Shown here in pieces: positions 16,959-25,694 of a stretch of DNA of 64,000 bases. A model generated the notes under the pieces. That model saw only the letters and a program-made list of their open reading frames with translations. It made no database searches and had not been told where the DNA came from. Source of the DNA: Synechococcus sp. A18-25c (GTDB taxonomy: Bacteria; Cyanobacteriota; Cyanobacteriia; PCC-6307; Cyanobiaceae); contig NZ_CP047957.1 of the NCBI RefSeq assembly GCF_014280035.1, forward strand, positions 1,798,001 to 1,862,000, read 5' to 3'. Every line of letters starts with the position of its first letter. The first letter of the stretch is position 1. The translations under genes were made by a program, and so were the position numbers.

Positions 16959-18104
16959 TTGGCCACAAGTCGATCCAGTCGCCATACCCCAGGCTGGGGA
17001 CGACCACTGCGTCTGTTGTTGCGCCTCGTGCTGATGGGCGTGGGGTTGGGGGTGATCACTGGATCCGTTTTAAAGCTTGCTGGCACAGGGGCCCAACGGG
17101 GTGACTGGCCCATTCCCAGCTGGCTGGTCTCAACAGAAACGGCACCGGAGGACCCGCCAGCACCAACGGCAACGGGCAGCAATGGCCTGCGCTCCAACGG
17201 CAACGACAACCTCGGTCGCTTTGAAACGCGCAATGAACTCACAGCCCTGAGTCAACGCTGGAAAGAACTGGCCGCCACGCAAGCAGACCTGAAGGTGAGT
17301 GCTTTCATGCTCGTGCTGGATGACGGTCGCTACGCCCAGCTTGAGCCGGACACCGCGCTACCCGCAGCGAGTTCGATCAAGACACCGATTTTGCTGGTGA
17401 CCCTGGAGGAGCTGGATGCTGGACGCTTGGTCTGGAATGAGCCACTCACCCTGACCAAAACCGTGGTGGGAGGAGGGGCCGGCTGGATGGCCTCCAAACC
17501 CATCGGCACCCGCTTCCCCACGCATGAAGTCGCCACGGAGATGATTCGTGTGAGCGACAACACAGCCACCAACCTGCTGATCGATCGACTCGGCGGCAAG
17601 GAAGCACTCAATCTCCGCTTCAACGCCCTGGGGCTGAGCGCCACGACCGTAAACAACTGGCTACCAGATCTTGAGGGAACCAACACGACAAGCGCTCGAG
17701 ATCTGGCCTACTCGATTGCCCTGGTCGACACCGGCGAAGCCCTATCGATTCGCAGCCGGGATCTGTTCCGTCAGGTGATGGGCACATCCATTACTAACAC
17801 CCTGATTCCCCGTGGGCTGATGCGTGGGCTCGGAGGTCAGCAAGGCAAACCTGATCAAAGTCTGATGATCAAGGGCTATCGAGTTTTGAACAAAACCGGC
17901 GACATCGGTATTGCCTATGCCGATGCCGGGTTAATCGAACTCCCTGATGGCAGTCGAGCCGTTGCCGCCTTCCTCGTAAAAGGTCCTTTTAACGACCCAC
18001 GCTCAACGGAAATGATCCGCAAGCTCACAGCTGCCATGGCTCCGGCGCTCAAACCCAAACTGGCTGTGAGCGCGGCCGTCTCTGAACCCAGCAACAACCC
18101 GTGA
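16959..18104 (+). CDS. Membrane-anchored serine hydrolase of the class A beta-lactamase fold
   Basis: A 381-residue protein with one N-terminal hydrophobic segment (LLLRLVLMGVGLGVITGSVL), a Pro/Ser linker, and a catalytic domain. It carries the three motifs of penicillin-interacting serine enzymes: SSIKTP (SxxK), VSDNTATN (SDN) and NKTGDIG (KTG). It probably acts in the periplasm, either as a beta-lactamase or on peptidoglycan. The family also contains proteins with no antibiotic activity, and cyanobacterial members are uncharacterised. It begins at TTG after the RNA methylase gene and is coupled by a one-base overlap (TGATG) to the DUF3370 gene, which suggests a joint envelope role. Confidence 0.82.
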   Translation: MATSRSSRHTPGWGRPLRLLLRLVLMGVGLGVITGSVLKLAGTGAQRGDWPIPSWLVSTETAPEDPPAPTATGSNGLRSNGNDNLGRFETRNELTALSQRWKELAATQADLKVSAFMLVLDDGRYAQLEPDTALPAASSIKTPILLVTLEELDAGRLVWNEPLTLTKTVVGGGAGWMASKPIGTRFPTHEVATEMIRVSDNTATNLLIDRLGGKEALNLRFNALGLSATTVNNWLPDLEGTNTTSARDLAYSIALVDTGEALSIRSRDLFRQVMGTSITNTLIPRGLMRGLGGQQGKPDQSLMIKGYRVLNKTGDIGIAYADAGLIELPDGSRAVAAFLVKGPFNDPRSTEMIRKLTAAMAPALKPKLAVSAAVSEPSNNP

Positions 18105-19540
18105 TGAAACGCCTCACTCGGATTCCGATGCTGGTCACGCTGGCCTCATTCGTGGCCTCCGCTGCAAGCCTGTCCGTTGCTCCATCGATGGCATGGGCGC
18201 AAGTTCAGACATCCACCAGCCAAGCGGCTGCAGACGACGGTCCGCTGATCCGACGCCAGGAGGTGCGCAGCCTGCCCGGCGGTCTTGACCAGGTGCTGAT
18301 CATCAACGACAACAATCCGGAACTGATCATCGGGGAAGGGATTCTGGTGTCCACCTTCCCGCAGAGCCCTGGACTGAATCTGGCCTTGAACGGGCGTTTC
18401 GACCTGTTCAGCCATCACGTCTATGCCGGAACACCTGATCGTCTCGACTCCACGCTCTGGCTTGCCGTCATCGCTCAGCCGGCAACTGATCAAGCGGTTT
18501 CACTGGAACTGCTAGGTGGTAGCACCGCACTCTCCCAGGCTGTCAGCGAAGAGCAAACCGCATCGCCCTTTCTGCCCCTGCCTGCCTTGATGGAGGAAAG
18601 CGGAACCGTCATTTCTTCAGGTCCGGGCAGTCGCGTGGCCGGCGATCTGCTCCGCGGAGACTCGGCTGCCGAACTCCCCCGGCAATGGACGATCCAGCCA
18701 GGGTCACCGTCATTACTGGTGACGCTCCCCATTCCTGTGGCCGGGCTGGACCCCCTGCTGAACGGTCGCAATCTGCAGATGCGTCTGCACAGCTCAGGGC
18801 CGGTGCACCTTGCCACCCTCGCCGCTTTCGGCGACAACCGTCAGGCTCCCAACGCCGCTTACTGGCAGCGGCTTCTCGACGCCGGCAAACAGAGTCCGAA
18901 AGAACACGAACCGACACCACGTGGCACCAGGGGGCGCATCATCTACTCCCGCGTCAGTGGCGTCCAAATCGGCAGCACCTGGCAAGCAGAGCTTTCCGAC
19001 CCCGGGTCAAGCCATCTCGACTTAAGTGAAACCGCAGTCTCCTGGCCGATCAGCAGCCTTGTTAACGGCGATCTACGAACCGGGCAGATTCAGACCGCGG
19101 AGCTCGAGGCATTCGACCCCGGCACCGCCTGGGCAGCCCACGGCAACTACGGAGTGGAGTACGACCTCACGCTTCCCCTGCGCAACACCAGCACCGAGAC
19201 GCGAACCGTGGCAATCGCCCTGGAATCTCCCTTTAAAAATCGCAGCACGAACCAACAACTCATCTTCAGCCGCAGCGATCGGGAACCGGTGATGTTCCGC
19301 GGGCCGATCGAGGTGACAGGGCTGGACGGATATGACGGGAAACTCAGTGCAACTCAGCGGTTTCACCTTGTCCTGCGTCGGGGTCAGGAAGGCCCCGAGC
19401 TTGGCCAGGTGTCGCTGGGCCCCGGTGAAAGCCGGCGGGTGCGCGTGCGCCTGATTTACCCAGCGGATGCCACACCACCACAGGTGCTGAGCCTCCGACC
19501 TGTGAAACAATCCTCTCCAGCACAAGACGATCGTCCGTGA
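18104..19540 (+). CDS. DUF3370 exported protein
   Basis: The 478-residue protein has a signal peptide (MKRLTRIPMLVTLASFVASAA...AWAQ). Near the start of the mature protein is GGLDQVLIINDNNPELIIGEGILVSTFP, the hallmark of the cyanobacterial DUF3370 family. The remainder is beta-rich with no catalytic motif I recognise; the function is unknown, probably periplasmic or at the cell surface. ATG 18104 overlaps the stop of the serine hydrolase by one base and its own stop overlaps the chlI GTG (GTGA), so three unrelated-looking genes are translationally coupled. Confidence 0.8.
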   Translation: MKRLTRIPMLVTLASFVASAASLSVAPSMAWAQVQTSTSQAAADDGPLIRRQEVRSLPGGLDQVLIINDNNPELIIGEGILVSTFPQSPGLNLALNGRFDLFSHHVYAGTPDRLDSTLWLAVIAQPATDQAVSLELLGGSTALSQAVSEEQTASPFLPLPALMEESGTVISSGPGSRVAGDLLRGDSAAELPRQWTIQPGSPSLLVTLPIPVAGLDPLLNGRNLQMRLHSSGPVHLATLAAFGDNRQAPNAAYWQRLLDAGKQSPKEHEPTPRGTRGRIIYSRVSGVQIGSTWQAELSDPGSSHLDLSETAVSWPISSLVNGDLRTGQIQTAELEAFDPGTAWAAHGNYGVEYDLTLPLRNTSTETRTVAIALESPFKNRSTNQQLIFSRSDREPVMFRGPIEVTGLDGYDGKLSATQRFHLVLRRGQEGPELGQVSLGPGESRRVRVRLIYPADATPPQVLSLRPVKQSSPAQDDRP

Positions 19541-20625
19541 GTTCACCGCGCAAGCGCAGAGTCTTCCCCTTCACCGCTGTGATCGGGCAGGAGGAGATGA
19601 AGCTTGCTCTCCTGCTGAACGTGATTGATCCCCGCATCGGAGGGGTGATGATCATGGGAGATCGGGGCACAGGAAAATCAACCACCATCAGGGCTCTGGC
19701 TGATTTACTGCCCGGGATTGAAGTGGTGGCCGGCGACCCTTACAACAGCTCGCCCACGGATCCGGATCTGCAAAGCAGTGACGTCGTTCAGCGTCTCGAA
19801 CATGGTGAAACCCTTGGGACAGAGGAACGCCAGGTGCCGATGGTCGACCTGCCGCTCGGGGCCACAGAAGACCGCCTGTGCGGAACCATTGATATCGAGA
19901 AGGCACTCAGTGACGGCGTTCGAGCCTTCGAACCGGGCCTGCTAGCCAAAGCCAACCGAGGCTTGCTCTACGTCGATGAGGTGAATCTGCTCGACGACCA
20001 CCTGGTGGACGTTTTGCTGGACTCAGCCGCTTCCGGCTGGAACACTGTGGAACGCGAGGGAGTGTCGGTGCGCCACCCGGCCCGTTTTGTGCTGATCGGT
20101 TCTGGCAACCCTGAGGAAGGTGAGCTGCGTCCTCAGCTGCTCGACCGCTTCGGCATGAGCGTGGAAGTGCGCACCGTGCGTGACCCCGAGCTGCGCGTGC
20201 AGGTGGTGGATCAGCGCACGGCCTTCGACACAGACCCTGATCAATTCAGTGCAGCCGTTGAAGCTGGCCAGCAAGCTCTGCAGCAACGCGTGGTGGAGGC
20301 TCAGCAGCGTCTCGACCAGGTTCAGATCGACGACGATCTGCGTCTGCGCATCTCAGCGGTGTGCGGAGAACTCGATGTGGATGGCCTCCGTGGCGACATC
20401 GTCACCAACCGGGCCGCACGCGCCCTCGCGGCATTTGAGGGTCGCACCGAAGTGACCGAAGACGATGTTGCCCGGGTGGCGTCTTGTTGCTTAAGGCACC
20501 GCCTGCGCAAAGACCCACTGGAGCAGATCGACTCGGGCGATCGCGTGGTCAAGGTGTTCTGCAAGGTGTTTGAACGAAGCGAAAGCAGCGATCGAGCTGA
20601 GTTCGAGCTGGCTTTGGCCGCTTAA
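19537..20625 (+). CDS. chlI: Magnesium chelatase subunit I
   Basis: ChlI is the AAA+ ATPase of magnesium chelatase (ChlH-ChlD-ChlI), which inserts Mg into protoporphyrin IX at the chlorophyll branch point. The 362 residues include the Walker A GDRGTGKST (41-49), Walker B LLYVDEVNLL (143-152), sensor GSGNPEEGELRPQLLDRFG and the C-terminal helical domain. In some family members activity is thioredoxin-controlled through cysteines; here cysteines occur at SCCLRH near the end. GTG start overlapping the DUF3370 stop; ruvC follows after 18 bases. Confidence 0.97.
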   Translation: MSSPRKRRVFPFTAVIGQEEMKLALLLNVIDPRIGGVMIMGDRGTGKSTTIRALADLLPGIEVVAGDPYNSSPTDPDLQSSDVVQRLEHGETLGTEERQVPMVDLPLGATEDRLCGTIDIEKALSDGVRAFEPGLLAKANRGLLYVDEVNLLDDHLVDVLLDSAASGWNTVEREGVSVRHPARFVLIGSGNPEEGELRPQLLDRFGMSVEVRTVRDPELRVQVVDQRTAFDTDPDQFSAAVEAGQQALQQRVVEAQQRLDQVQIDDDLRLRISAVCGELDVDGLRGDIVTNRAARALAAFEGRTEVTEDDVARVASCCLRHRLRKDPLEQIDSGDRVVKVFCKVFERSESSDRAEFELALAA

Positions 20626-20643
20626 GCACGGGAGGCCACTCCT

Positions 20644-21108
20644 TTGCGCATCCTCGGTATCGACCCCGGTCTCGCCCGCGTGGGCTACGGCGTGATCGAC
20701 ACCAGCGGGGGTGAGCAGACCATGCTCGACTGCGGGATCATCCGCACGGACCCCGGCCGAACAGAAGGGGAGCGGATGGTGGAAATTGCAAGGGATCTCC
20801 GTCAGCTCATCCGGGTTTGGCGCCCGGAGCTGGCGGCGGTCGAGAAATTCTTTTTCTATCGCTCGAGCAACACCATCGCGGTGGTGCAGGCCCGTGGGGT
20901 TGTGATCATGACCCTCAGCCGGTTTGGACTGCCGGTGGTCGAATTCCCTCCGATGCAGATCAAACAGGCCCTCACAGGCCATGGCCATGCCGACAAAGAC
21001 GAAGTCCTTGAAGCGGTGATGCGTGAACTCGCCTTGGACTCACCCCCACGACCCGATGACGCCGCCGATGCCCTTGCTGTGGCCCTGACCGGTTGGTTCC
21101 AGCGATGA
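20644..21108 (+). CDS. ruvC: Crossover junction endodeoxyribonuclease RuvC
   Basis: RuvC resolves Holliday junctions with RuvAB. The 154-residue protein carries the catalytic acids in LGIDPGLARVGYG (Asp7), AAVEKFFF (Glu67) and RPDDAADALA near the end. The start is TTG 20644; a GGGAGG ribosome-binding sequence lies at 20630-20635 and supports it. It follows chlI closely and likely shares its transcript. Confidence 0.95.
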   Translation: MRILGIDPGLARVGYGVIDTSGGEQTMLDCGIIRTDPGRTEGERMVEIARDLRQLIRVWRPELAAVEKFFFYRSSNTIAVVQARGVVIMTLSRFGLPVVEFPPMQIKQALTGHGHADKDEVLEAVMRELALDSPPRPDDAADALAVALTGWFQR

Positions 21109-21126
21109 CCGGGGCCTGGTATCAGA

Positions 21127-21339
21127 ATGGCGCAGCCGGACTTGGGTGCTGAGATGGACCGAACCGAAAGCACCGTTGATCTCACGCTGAATGCTGCGGG
21201 CCTGAGACTGCTCTTGAACTCCGTGAGCCATGAGCTCGAGCGCTGGCCGGGTGGAGATCCCGCAGAACAAGACGATCTACAGGAGATGAAGACACTCCTG
21301 ACCGCAGCACTTCTGGAATGCAACTTTCAGGACAGCTGA
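21127..21339 (+). CDS. Small conserved-type hypothetical protein
   Basis: The frame encodes 70 residues, or 61 from an internal ATG at 21154 (MDRTESTVDL). The protein is helical and mildly acidic, with a leucine-rich amphipathic centre (LRLLLNSVSHELERW) and no signal or membrane segment. It lies 18 bases after ruvC in the same direction, and its codon use fits the surroundings. I do not recognise a family. Downstream is a minus-strand terminator rather than one of its own. Confidence 0.6.
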   Translation: MAQPDLGAEMDRTESTVDLTLNAAGLRLLLNSVSHELERWPGGDPAEQDDLQEMKTLLTAALLECNFQDS

Positions 21340-21360
21340 AACCTTCCAAGCGCTGCAATC

Positions 21361-21390
21361 AAAAAAAGAGCCCTCGCGGGGCGAAGGCTC
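21361..21390 (-). terminator. Rho-independent terminator on the minus strand with no known gene
   Basis: On the minus strand GAGCCTTCGC and GCGAGGGCTC form a 10-bp stem (one T-G wobble) with a CCC loop, followed by seven T. On the plus strand the wobble becomes a C-A mismatch and there is no T run, so the element is oriented to the minus strand. No minus-strand gene ends nearby; the 110 bases before it hold a possible promoter (TTGCCC, 16 bases, CATAAC) and could make a short RNA. Confidence 0.7.
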
Positions 21391-21501
21391 GACGCAATTC
21401 TCTTGTGGCGAAGTTATGCAACAACCGCAGTGACGGGCAAGTGAGATGAGTGAATCCATCCCTGTTCATCGGCTGGGCTTATCGATCCGATTCAGCAGGC
21501 G

Positions 21502-22278
21502 ATGAGCAACACCCCCAACAACGGCTGGTTCGGTGCTGTCGCCCAGGACTACTCCCGGTTTCGCCCCCGCTATCCCGATGCAATTTTTCAATGGATGGCC
21601 GAACGGGCTCCTGCCCGAAGCCACTGTTGGGATGCGGCCTGCGGCAACGGGCAGGCCTCTGTTGGCTTGGCTCGCTGGTTTGACCATGTAACGGCCACGG
21701 ATCTGAGCCCTGAACAGATTGAAGCTGCCCAACCGCATCCTGGCGTGACTTACAGCGTGGGGGCTGCAGAGCGCTCCCACCTACACGACTGCAGCACAGA
21801 TGCAGTGCTCATTGCCGCGGCCATTCACTGGCTGGATGTGGATGGCTTCAACCGTGAAACCCTGCGGGTGCTGAAGCCGAAAGGCCTGCTCGTCTGGCTG
21901 GGTTATCAGCCCATTGAGGGGGCACCGATGGTCCTGCAGAACTGGCTGGAGGATCTGTATCACCAACGGCTGCGGAGCTTCTGGCCTCCCCAACGCATGC
22001 ATGTGGACCGGCACTACACCGATCTCGACTTTCCACTTCCCAGCCGAGCCATTCCTGAAGGGTTCGTGATCAACGTGCAATGGACCCAGGTCGAGCTTCT
22101 GTCCTTCATCAGCACCTGGTCAGCCATGCGGCGCATTGAGCAGAGTCTGGAGTTGGACCGGCAACACGACTTGCTCCTGCCTGCACTCGCCGTCGAACTC
22201 AGGACGATCTGGCCTTCGGAGTCGGACACACTGCAACTGCAGCTACCGCTGATGGGCCGCTGGGGGCTTGCGCCATGA
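21502..22278 (+). CDS. Class I SAM-dependent methyltransferase (type 11)
   Basis: The 258-residue protein starts FGAVAQDYSRFRPRYPDAIFQWM and has the SAM-binding motif CWDAACGNGQASVGLARWF and the acidic loop VTATDLSPEQIEAA. It continues with an IHWLDVDGFNRE region and RVLKPKGLLVWLGY. This matches the small methyltransferases related to UbiE/TAM and yeast TMT1 (which methylates trans-aconitate). The substrate is unknown. Its stop overlaps the start of the next gene (ATGA), so it is coupled to the folate cyclo-ligase. Confidence 0.85.
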   Translation: MSNTPNNGWFGAVAQDYSRFRPRYPDAIFQWMAERAPARSHCWDAACGNGQASVGLARWFDHVTATDLSPEQIEAAQPHPGVTYSVGAAERSHLHDCSTDAVLIAAAIHWLDVDGFNRETLRVLKPKGLLVWLGYQPIEGAPMVLQNWLEDLYHQRLRSFWPPQRMHVDRHYTDLDFPLPSRAIPEGFVINVQWTQVELLSFISTWSAMRRIEQSLELDRQHDLLLPALAVELRTIWPSESDTLQLQLPLMGRWGLAP

Positions 22279-22892
22279 CCATGCCACGTCGTGAATGGAA
22301 CAAACCAGCGTTGCGTCGGCTCTACCGCTCGGAGCGCCAGCGTTGTTTCCAGCAACAGCACAACCTGCACATTCAGATCCGACATCAGGTTGAACGCGAA
22401 ATTCACTGCCGCCATCACAGCGGCAGCTTGCAAGGCTTCGTGGGGTTGTACTGGCCACTGCAAGGGGAAGCCGACCTGCGGCCTTTACGCGATGTCTTCC
22501 AACACAAGCTGGGCCTGTCGACGGCCCTACCAGCAGCGGACGGCGATGGTTCTCTGCAGTACCACCCATGGAACGACGCCCCTCTCGCACCCGATGGCTG
22601 CGGCATCGCCGCTCCCCTCGATCAGCCGGCTTTAAGCCCCGAACAACTAGCGCTGCTACTGGTACCAGCTCTCGCAGTGGATCAGCACGGCATGCGCTTG
22701 GGGTATGGCGGCGGCTACTACGACCGTCTGCGTTGCCAGACGACTTGGAAGCAGCGGCTGGCACTCGTGGTGGTGCCAGAAGCCTGCGTCAGCCCCGAAC
22801 CCCTCCCCGTGAATGACTGGGACCAACCCTTCGATGGCTGGATCACAGAAACGGGCTGTCAACTCAGGAGGGAACGCAGCAGTGGTTGCTGA
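22275..22892 (+). CDS. 5-formyltetrahydrofolate cyclo-ligase
   Basis: This enzyme uses ATP to turn 5-formyl-tetrahydrofolate into 5,10-methenyl-tetrahydrofolate, returning stored folate to one-carbon metabolism. The 205 residues show the basic N-terminal K/R-ALRRLYRSER region and the nucleotide/folate loop LLVPALAVDQHGMRLGYGGG followed by YYDRL, the family signature. The start is ATG 22275 overlapping the upstream stop. Confidence 0.92.
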   Translation: MTMPRREWNKPALRRLYRSERQRCFQQQHNLHIQIRHQVEREIHCRHHSGSLQGFVGLYWPLQGEADLRPLRDVFQHKLGLSTALPAADGDGSLQYHPWNDAPLAPDGCGIAAPLDQPALSPEQLALLLVPALAVDQHGMRLGYGGGYYDRLRCQTTWKQRLALVVVPEACVSPEPLPVNDWDQPFDGWITETGCQLRRERSSGC

Positions 22893-22962
22893 GTGCTTGC
22901 CGATCCGACTGGCGCCCACCCCCCATGGCCCGCAGGATGGGCATCCAGGCGCTTCAACCTCC

Positions 22963-23415
22963 ATGCCAGCCCTTCCCCGCTTTGCCCTGATGAGCATGAC
23001 CGCCCTGGCGATAGGGCTCGGGCAGGTGCAGAGCGTCAGCGCCCACGGCGTCGAAAGCACCTTGCGTTACCTCGACGGACAACTGGAACTGAACAGCAGC
23101 TTTTCCACCGGCGAGCCTGTGGAAGGTGCCGTGGTGCGGATACTGGAGGCCGACGGCACGGCAGGAGCGGAGCTCGGTCGGATCGACGCCTCTGGTCGTC
23201 TGCAGGTGAACCTGCCTGATCTGAGCGACGGCCAGGTGGATTTGCAGGTGGATGGGGGGCCGGGTCACCGGGATTATCTGACCCTGCCGCTTGAGCAGGG
23301 ACGGGTGAATTTGGACGACGTGGTGCGCGCCCCTCTCCCCTTCGATGCCTTCCCCTGGGCCGTGGCGCCAGCCATGGTCGGCACCGTAGGCCTGATGGTT
23401 AGGGTGCGCAGGTGA
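22963..23415 (+). CDS. Exported membrane-anchored protein of unknown function
   Basis: From ATG 22963 the protein has 150 residues. A signal peptide (MSMTALAIGLGQVQSVSA) ends before HGVESTLRYLDGQ. A beta-rich middle follows (STGEPVEGAVVRILEADG...GRIDASGRLQVNLPD), which resembles the Ig-like 'carboxypeptidase regulatory' fold. A C-terminal hydrophobic segment (WAVAPAMVGTVGLMVRVRR) with positive charges anchors it. Similar periplasmic pieces occur in nickel/cobalt uptake systems, but no transporter gene is adjacent, so the function remains open. The longer upstream frame overlaps the folate ligase gene and is not supported. Confidence 0.65.
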   Translation: MPALPRFALMSMTALAIGLGQVQSVSAHGVESTLRYLDGQLELNSSFSTGEPVEGAVVRILEADGTAGAELGRIDASGRLQVNLPDLSDGQVDLQVDGGPGHRDYLTLPLEQGRVNLDDVVRAPLPFDAFPWAVAPAMVGTVGLMVRVRR

Positions 23416-23437
23416 ATGCAGCGACGCTGATCCAGCC

Positions 23438-23884
23438 ATGGCTGAAGCAGGTAGCTCCACATCCCAATACGGCAGCCAGGCCCTGGATCAGCTAGCCGAA
23501 CGACTCAACGGCACGGCTGATCCGCGCAAGCGCTACGAATACGTCCTCTGGTTGGCGAAGAAACTGCCCGCCATGCCGGCGGAGCTGCAGACCGACGACC
23601 GCAAGGTGAAGGGATGCGTCTCTCAAGTGTTCATCGCCTCCGAGCTGGTGGGTGGCCGGATGTGCTGGCAGGGCGATTCCGACGCATTGATCACCAAGGG
23701 ACTTTTGGCTCTGTTGATCAAAGGACTTTCCGACCTGACGCCGGATCAGGTGATGGCTGTGGATCCAGGCTTCATCGCCGCCACGGGGCTACAGGCCAGC
23801 CTCACGCCATCGCGAGCAAACGGATTCCTCAACATCCTGCGCACCATGCAAGAGCAGGCGCGAATTCTGAAACAAGCCGACTGA
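23438..23884 (+). CDS. sufE: SufE cysteine-desulfurase sulfur acceptor
   Basis: SufE takes persulfide sulfur from SufS and delivers it to Fe-S cluster assembly in the cytoplasm. The 148 residues contain the acceptor loop KVKGCVSQVF with Cys60, the RYEYVLWLAKKLP helix and the ending SRANGFLNILRTM, all family features. ATG start, 22 bases after the previous gene. Confidence 0.95.
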   Translation: MAEAGSSTSQYGSQALDQLAERLNGTADPRKRYEYVLWLAKKLPAMPAELQTDDRKVKGCVSQVFIASELVGGRMCWQGDSDALITKGLLALLIKGLSDLTPDQVMAVDPGFIAATGLQASLTPSRANGFLNILRTMQEQARILKQAD

Positions 23885-23957
23885 AGCGCAGCGACAGGCA
23901 GGCCTGAACCGGCTGCTGCCTAAAGTCGACGGCTCAGCGAAACCCACGGACCCGCCC

Positions 23958-25274
23958 ATGGCGACAAGGATCGGCATCGGCCTGCTCGGCCTCGGAACCG
24001 TCGGCGCGGGCGTTGCAAGCATCCTGAGCAGCCCCGACGGCCGCCATCCCTTGATTGCCGATCTCGATCTGGTGCGTGTTGCCGTTCGCGATCTGCAGCG
24101 AGCTCGGCCGGTCTCCATTCCCCAGGAGTGCTTGACGACCAACCCTGAGGAGGTGGTGGACGACCCCAACGTGGATGTGGTAGTCGAGGTGATCGGTGGC
24201 ATCGAGCCAGCCCGCACCTTGATCATGCGAGCGATTGCCGCTGGGAAATCCGTAGTGACAGCCAACAAAGCTGTGATTGCGCGTCACGGCGAAGAGATCG
24301 CTGCAGCGGCGGCGGCGGCAGGCGTTTACGTGCTGATCGAAGCTGCTGTTGGAGGAGGTATTCCAATCATTGAGCCACTCAAGCAGTCCCTTGGAAGCAA
24401 CCGCATTGATCGGGTCAGCGGCATCATCAACGGGACCACCAACTACATCCTCAGCCGCATGGCCGATGAGGGTGCTGACTATCACGCGGTTCTCAAGGAA
24501 GCCCAGGATCTGGGCTACGCCGAAGCAGACCCCGCCGCTGACGTGGAGGGTCACGACGCCGCCGACAAGATCGCCATCCTTTCGGGACTGGCCTTCGGCG
24601 GCCCCATTGAGCGCGGCGGTATTCCGACCAACGGCATCAGCAACCTTCAAGGTCGGGACGTGGATTACGCCACGCAGCTGGGCTATGGCGTGAAACTGCT
24701 GGCGATTGCAGAGCGACTGGAAAGCGACGGGGAGCCGGGAGGATCTCTGCCCTTGGCCGTTCGGGTTCAGCCAACCTTGGTTCCCAACGATCACCCCCTT
24801 GCCGGGGTCAATGGCGTCAACAACGCGATCCTCGTTGAAGGCGACCCCATTGGACGGGTGATGTTCTACGGCCCAGGAGCAGGGTCTGGGCCCACGGCTT
24901 CTGCTGTGGTCGCCGATATTCTCAACATTGCGGGCATCCGCCAACTGAAGAGCAGCGATGGAGGCCTCGATCCATTGCTGGCCGCCAGCAGCTGGCGGTC
25001 TTGCCATCTCGTGGACGGCAGCCAGATTCGCCAACGCAATTACGTGCGTTTTCACACAGAAGACGCTCCTGGCGTGATTGGTCGCATCGGCAGCTGCTTT
25101 GGGGAGCGAGGCGTCTCGATTCAATCCATCGTTCAATTCGACGCCAGCGACCAAGGCGCTGAAATCGTCGTCATTACCCATGAGGTGGGCAATGGCGCCA
25201 TGCAAAACGCCCTTCAGGCCATTGCGGCATTGCCGGAAGTGCGGACCCTGGCCGCCCACCTCGGCTGCTTCTGA
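23958..25274 (+). CDS. hom: Homoserine dehydrogenase
   Basis: It reduces aspartate semialdehyde to homoserine for threonine, isoleucine and methionine. The 438-residue protein begins with the NAD(P) site IGIGLLGLGTVGAGVASIL, followed by VTANKAVIARHG. The catalytic region is GGGIPIIEPLKQSL...INGTTNYILSRM and AEADPAADVEGHDAADK. The C-terminal ACT domain (FHTEDAPGVIGRIGSCFGER) is the usual amino-acid-sensing module. Length is normal. Confidence 0.97.
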   Translation: MATRIGIGLLGLGTVGAGVASILSSPDGRHPLIADLDLVRVAVRDLQRARPVSIPQECLTTNPEEVVDDPNVDVVVEVIGGIEPARTLIMRAIAAGKSVVTANKAVIARHGEEIAAAAAAAGVYVLIEAAVGGGIPIIEPLKQSLGSNRIDRVSGIINGTTNYILSRMADEGADYHAVLKEAQDLGYAEADPAADVEGHDAADKIAILSGLAFGGPIERGGIPTNGISNLQGRDVDYATQLGYGVKLLAIAERLESDGEPGGSLPLAVRVQPTLVPNDHPLAGVNGVNNAILVEGDPIGRVMFYGPGAGSGPTASAVVADILNIAGIRQLKSSDGGLDPLLAASSWRSCHLVDGSQIRQRNYVRFHTEDAPGVIGRIGSCFGERGVSIQSIVQFDASDQGAEIVVITHEVGNGAMQNALQAIAALPEVRTLAAHLGCF

Positions 25275-25471
25275 TCAGGACCCCAGGGGTTGTGATCGGA
25301 CACACATCGACAAGCCGCCACCTGGCAATGCCCCCCTTGCATGCGGCAGAGTCATAAGAACCATCACAGATGAGGTCTGCATTCGCAGATCCATGATCCA
25401 AACCGTTCATGTCGAACGAACTCTCAGTTCTGCAAGGGCAACGCTGCGTTCAGTCGGGCCACCGATCCTGC

Positions 25472-25657
25472 ATGAGGCTTCATCAAGGTGATTGCATCCG
25501 TCTGAGAACCAACGCGGGGGTCTATCAGGTGATCGGGATCGACGACGATCACGACCGTTGCTGGGTGCGCGAGTGGCCGCTCACATCCCAGGGATCTCCG
25601 GTGTTTGAAGTCCCTTTTCACCAGATCACGCCACCCCTCAGTGCCGATTCAGCCTGA
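25472..25657 (+). CDS. Small hypothetical protein
   Basis: From ATG 25472 the protein has 61 residues (MRLHQGDCIRLRTNAGVYQV...). It reads as a small beta-barrel: short strands rich in Arg/Val, an acidic IDDDHDRCWVREWPL loop, and the phrase GSPVFEVPFHQITPP. The in-frame extension to 25409 looks less protein-like. No family is recognised. It is isolated, with 197 bases before it and 37 bases before the ABC gene that follows. Confidence 0.6.
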   Translation: MRLHQGDCIRLRTNAGVYQVIGIDDDHDRCWVREWPLTSQGSPVFEVPFHQITPPLSADSA

Positions 25658-25694
25658 AGGGCCTTTGAATGGCGTTGTCCGAATCACCTGAAGC

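Noticed and set aside
23934-25259. A 441-residue frame antisense to hom
   Set aside because: It mirrors the whole hom gene and has no recognisable motif; hom is fully supported by its own motifs.
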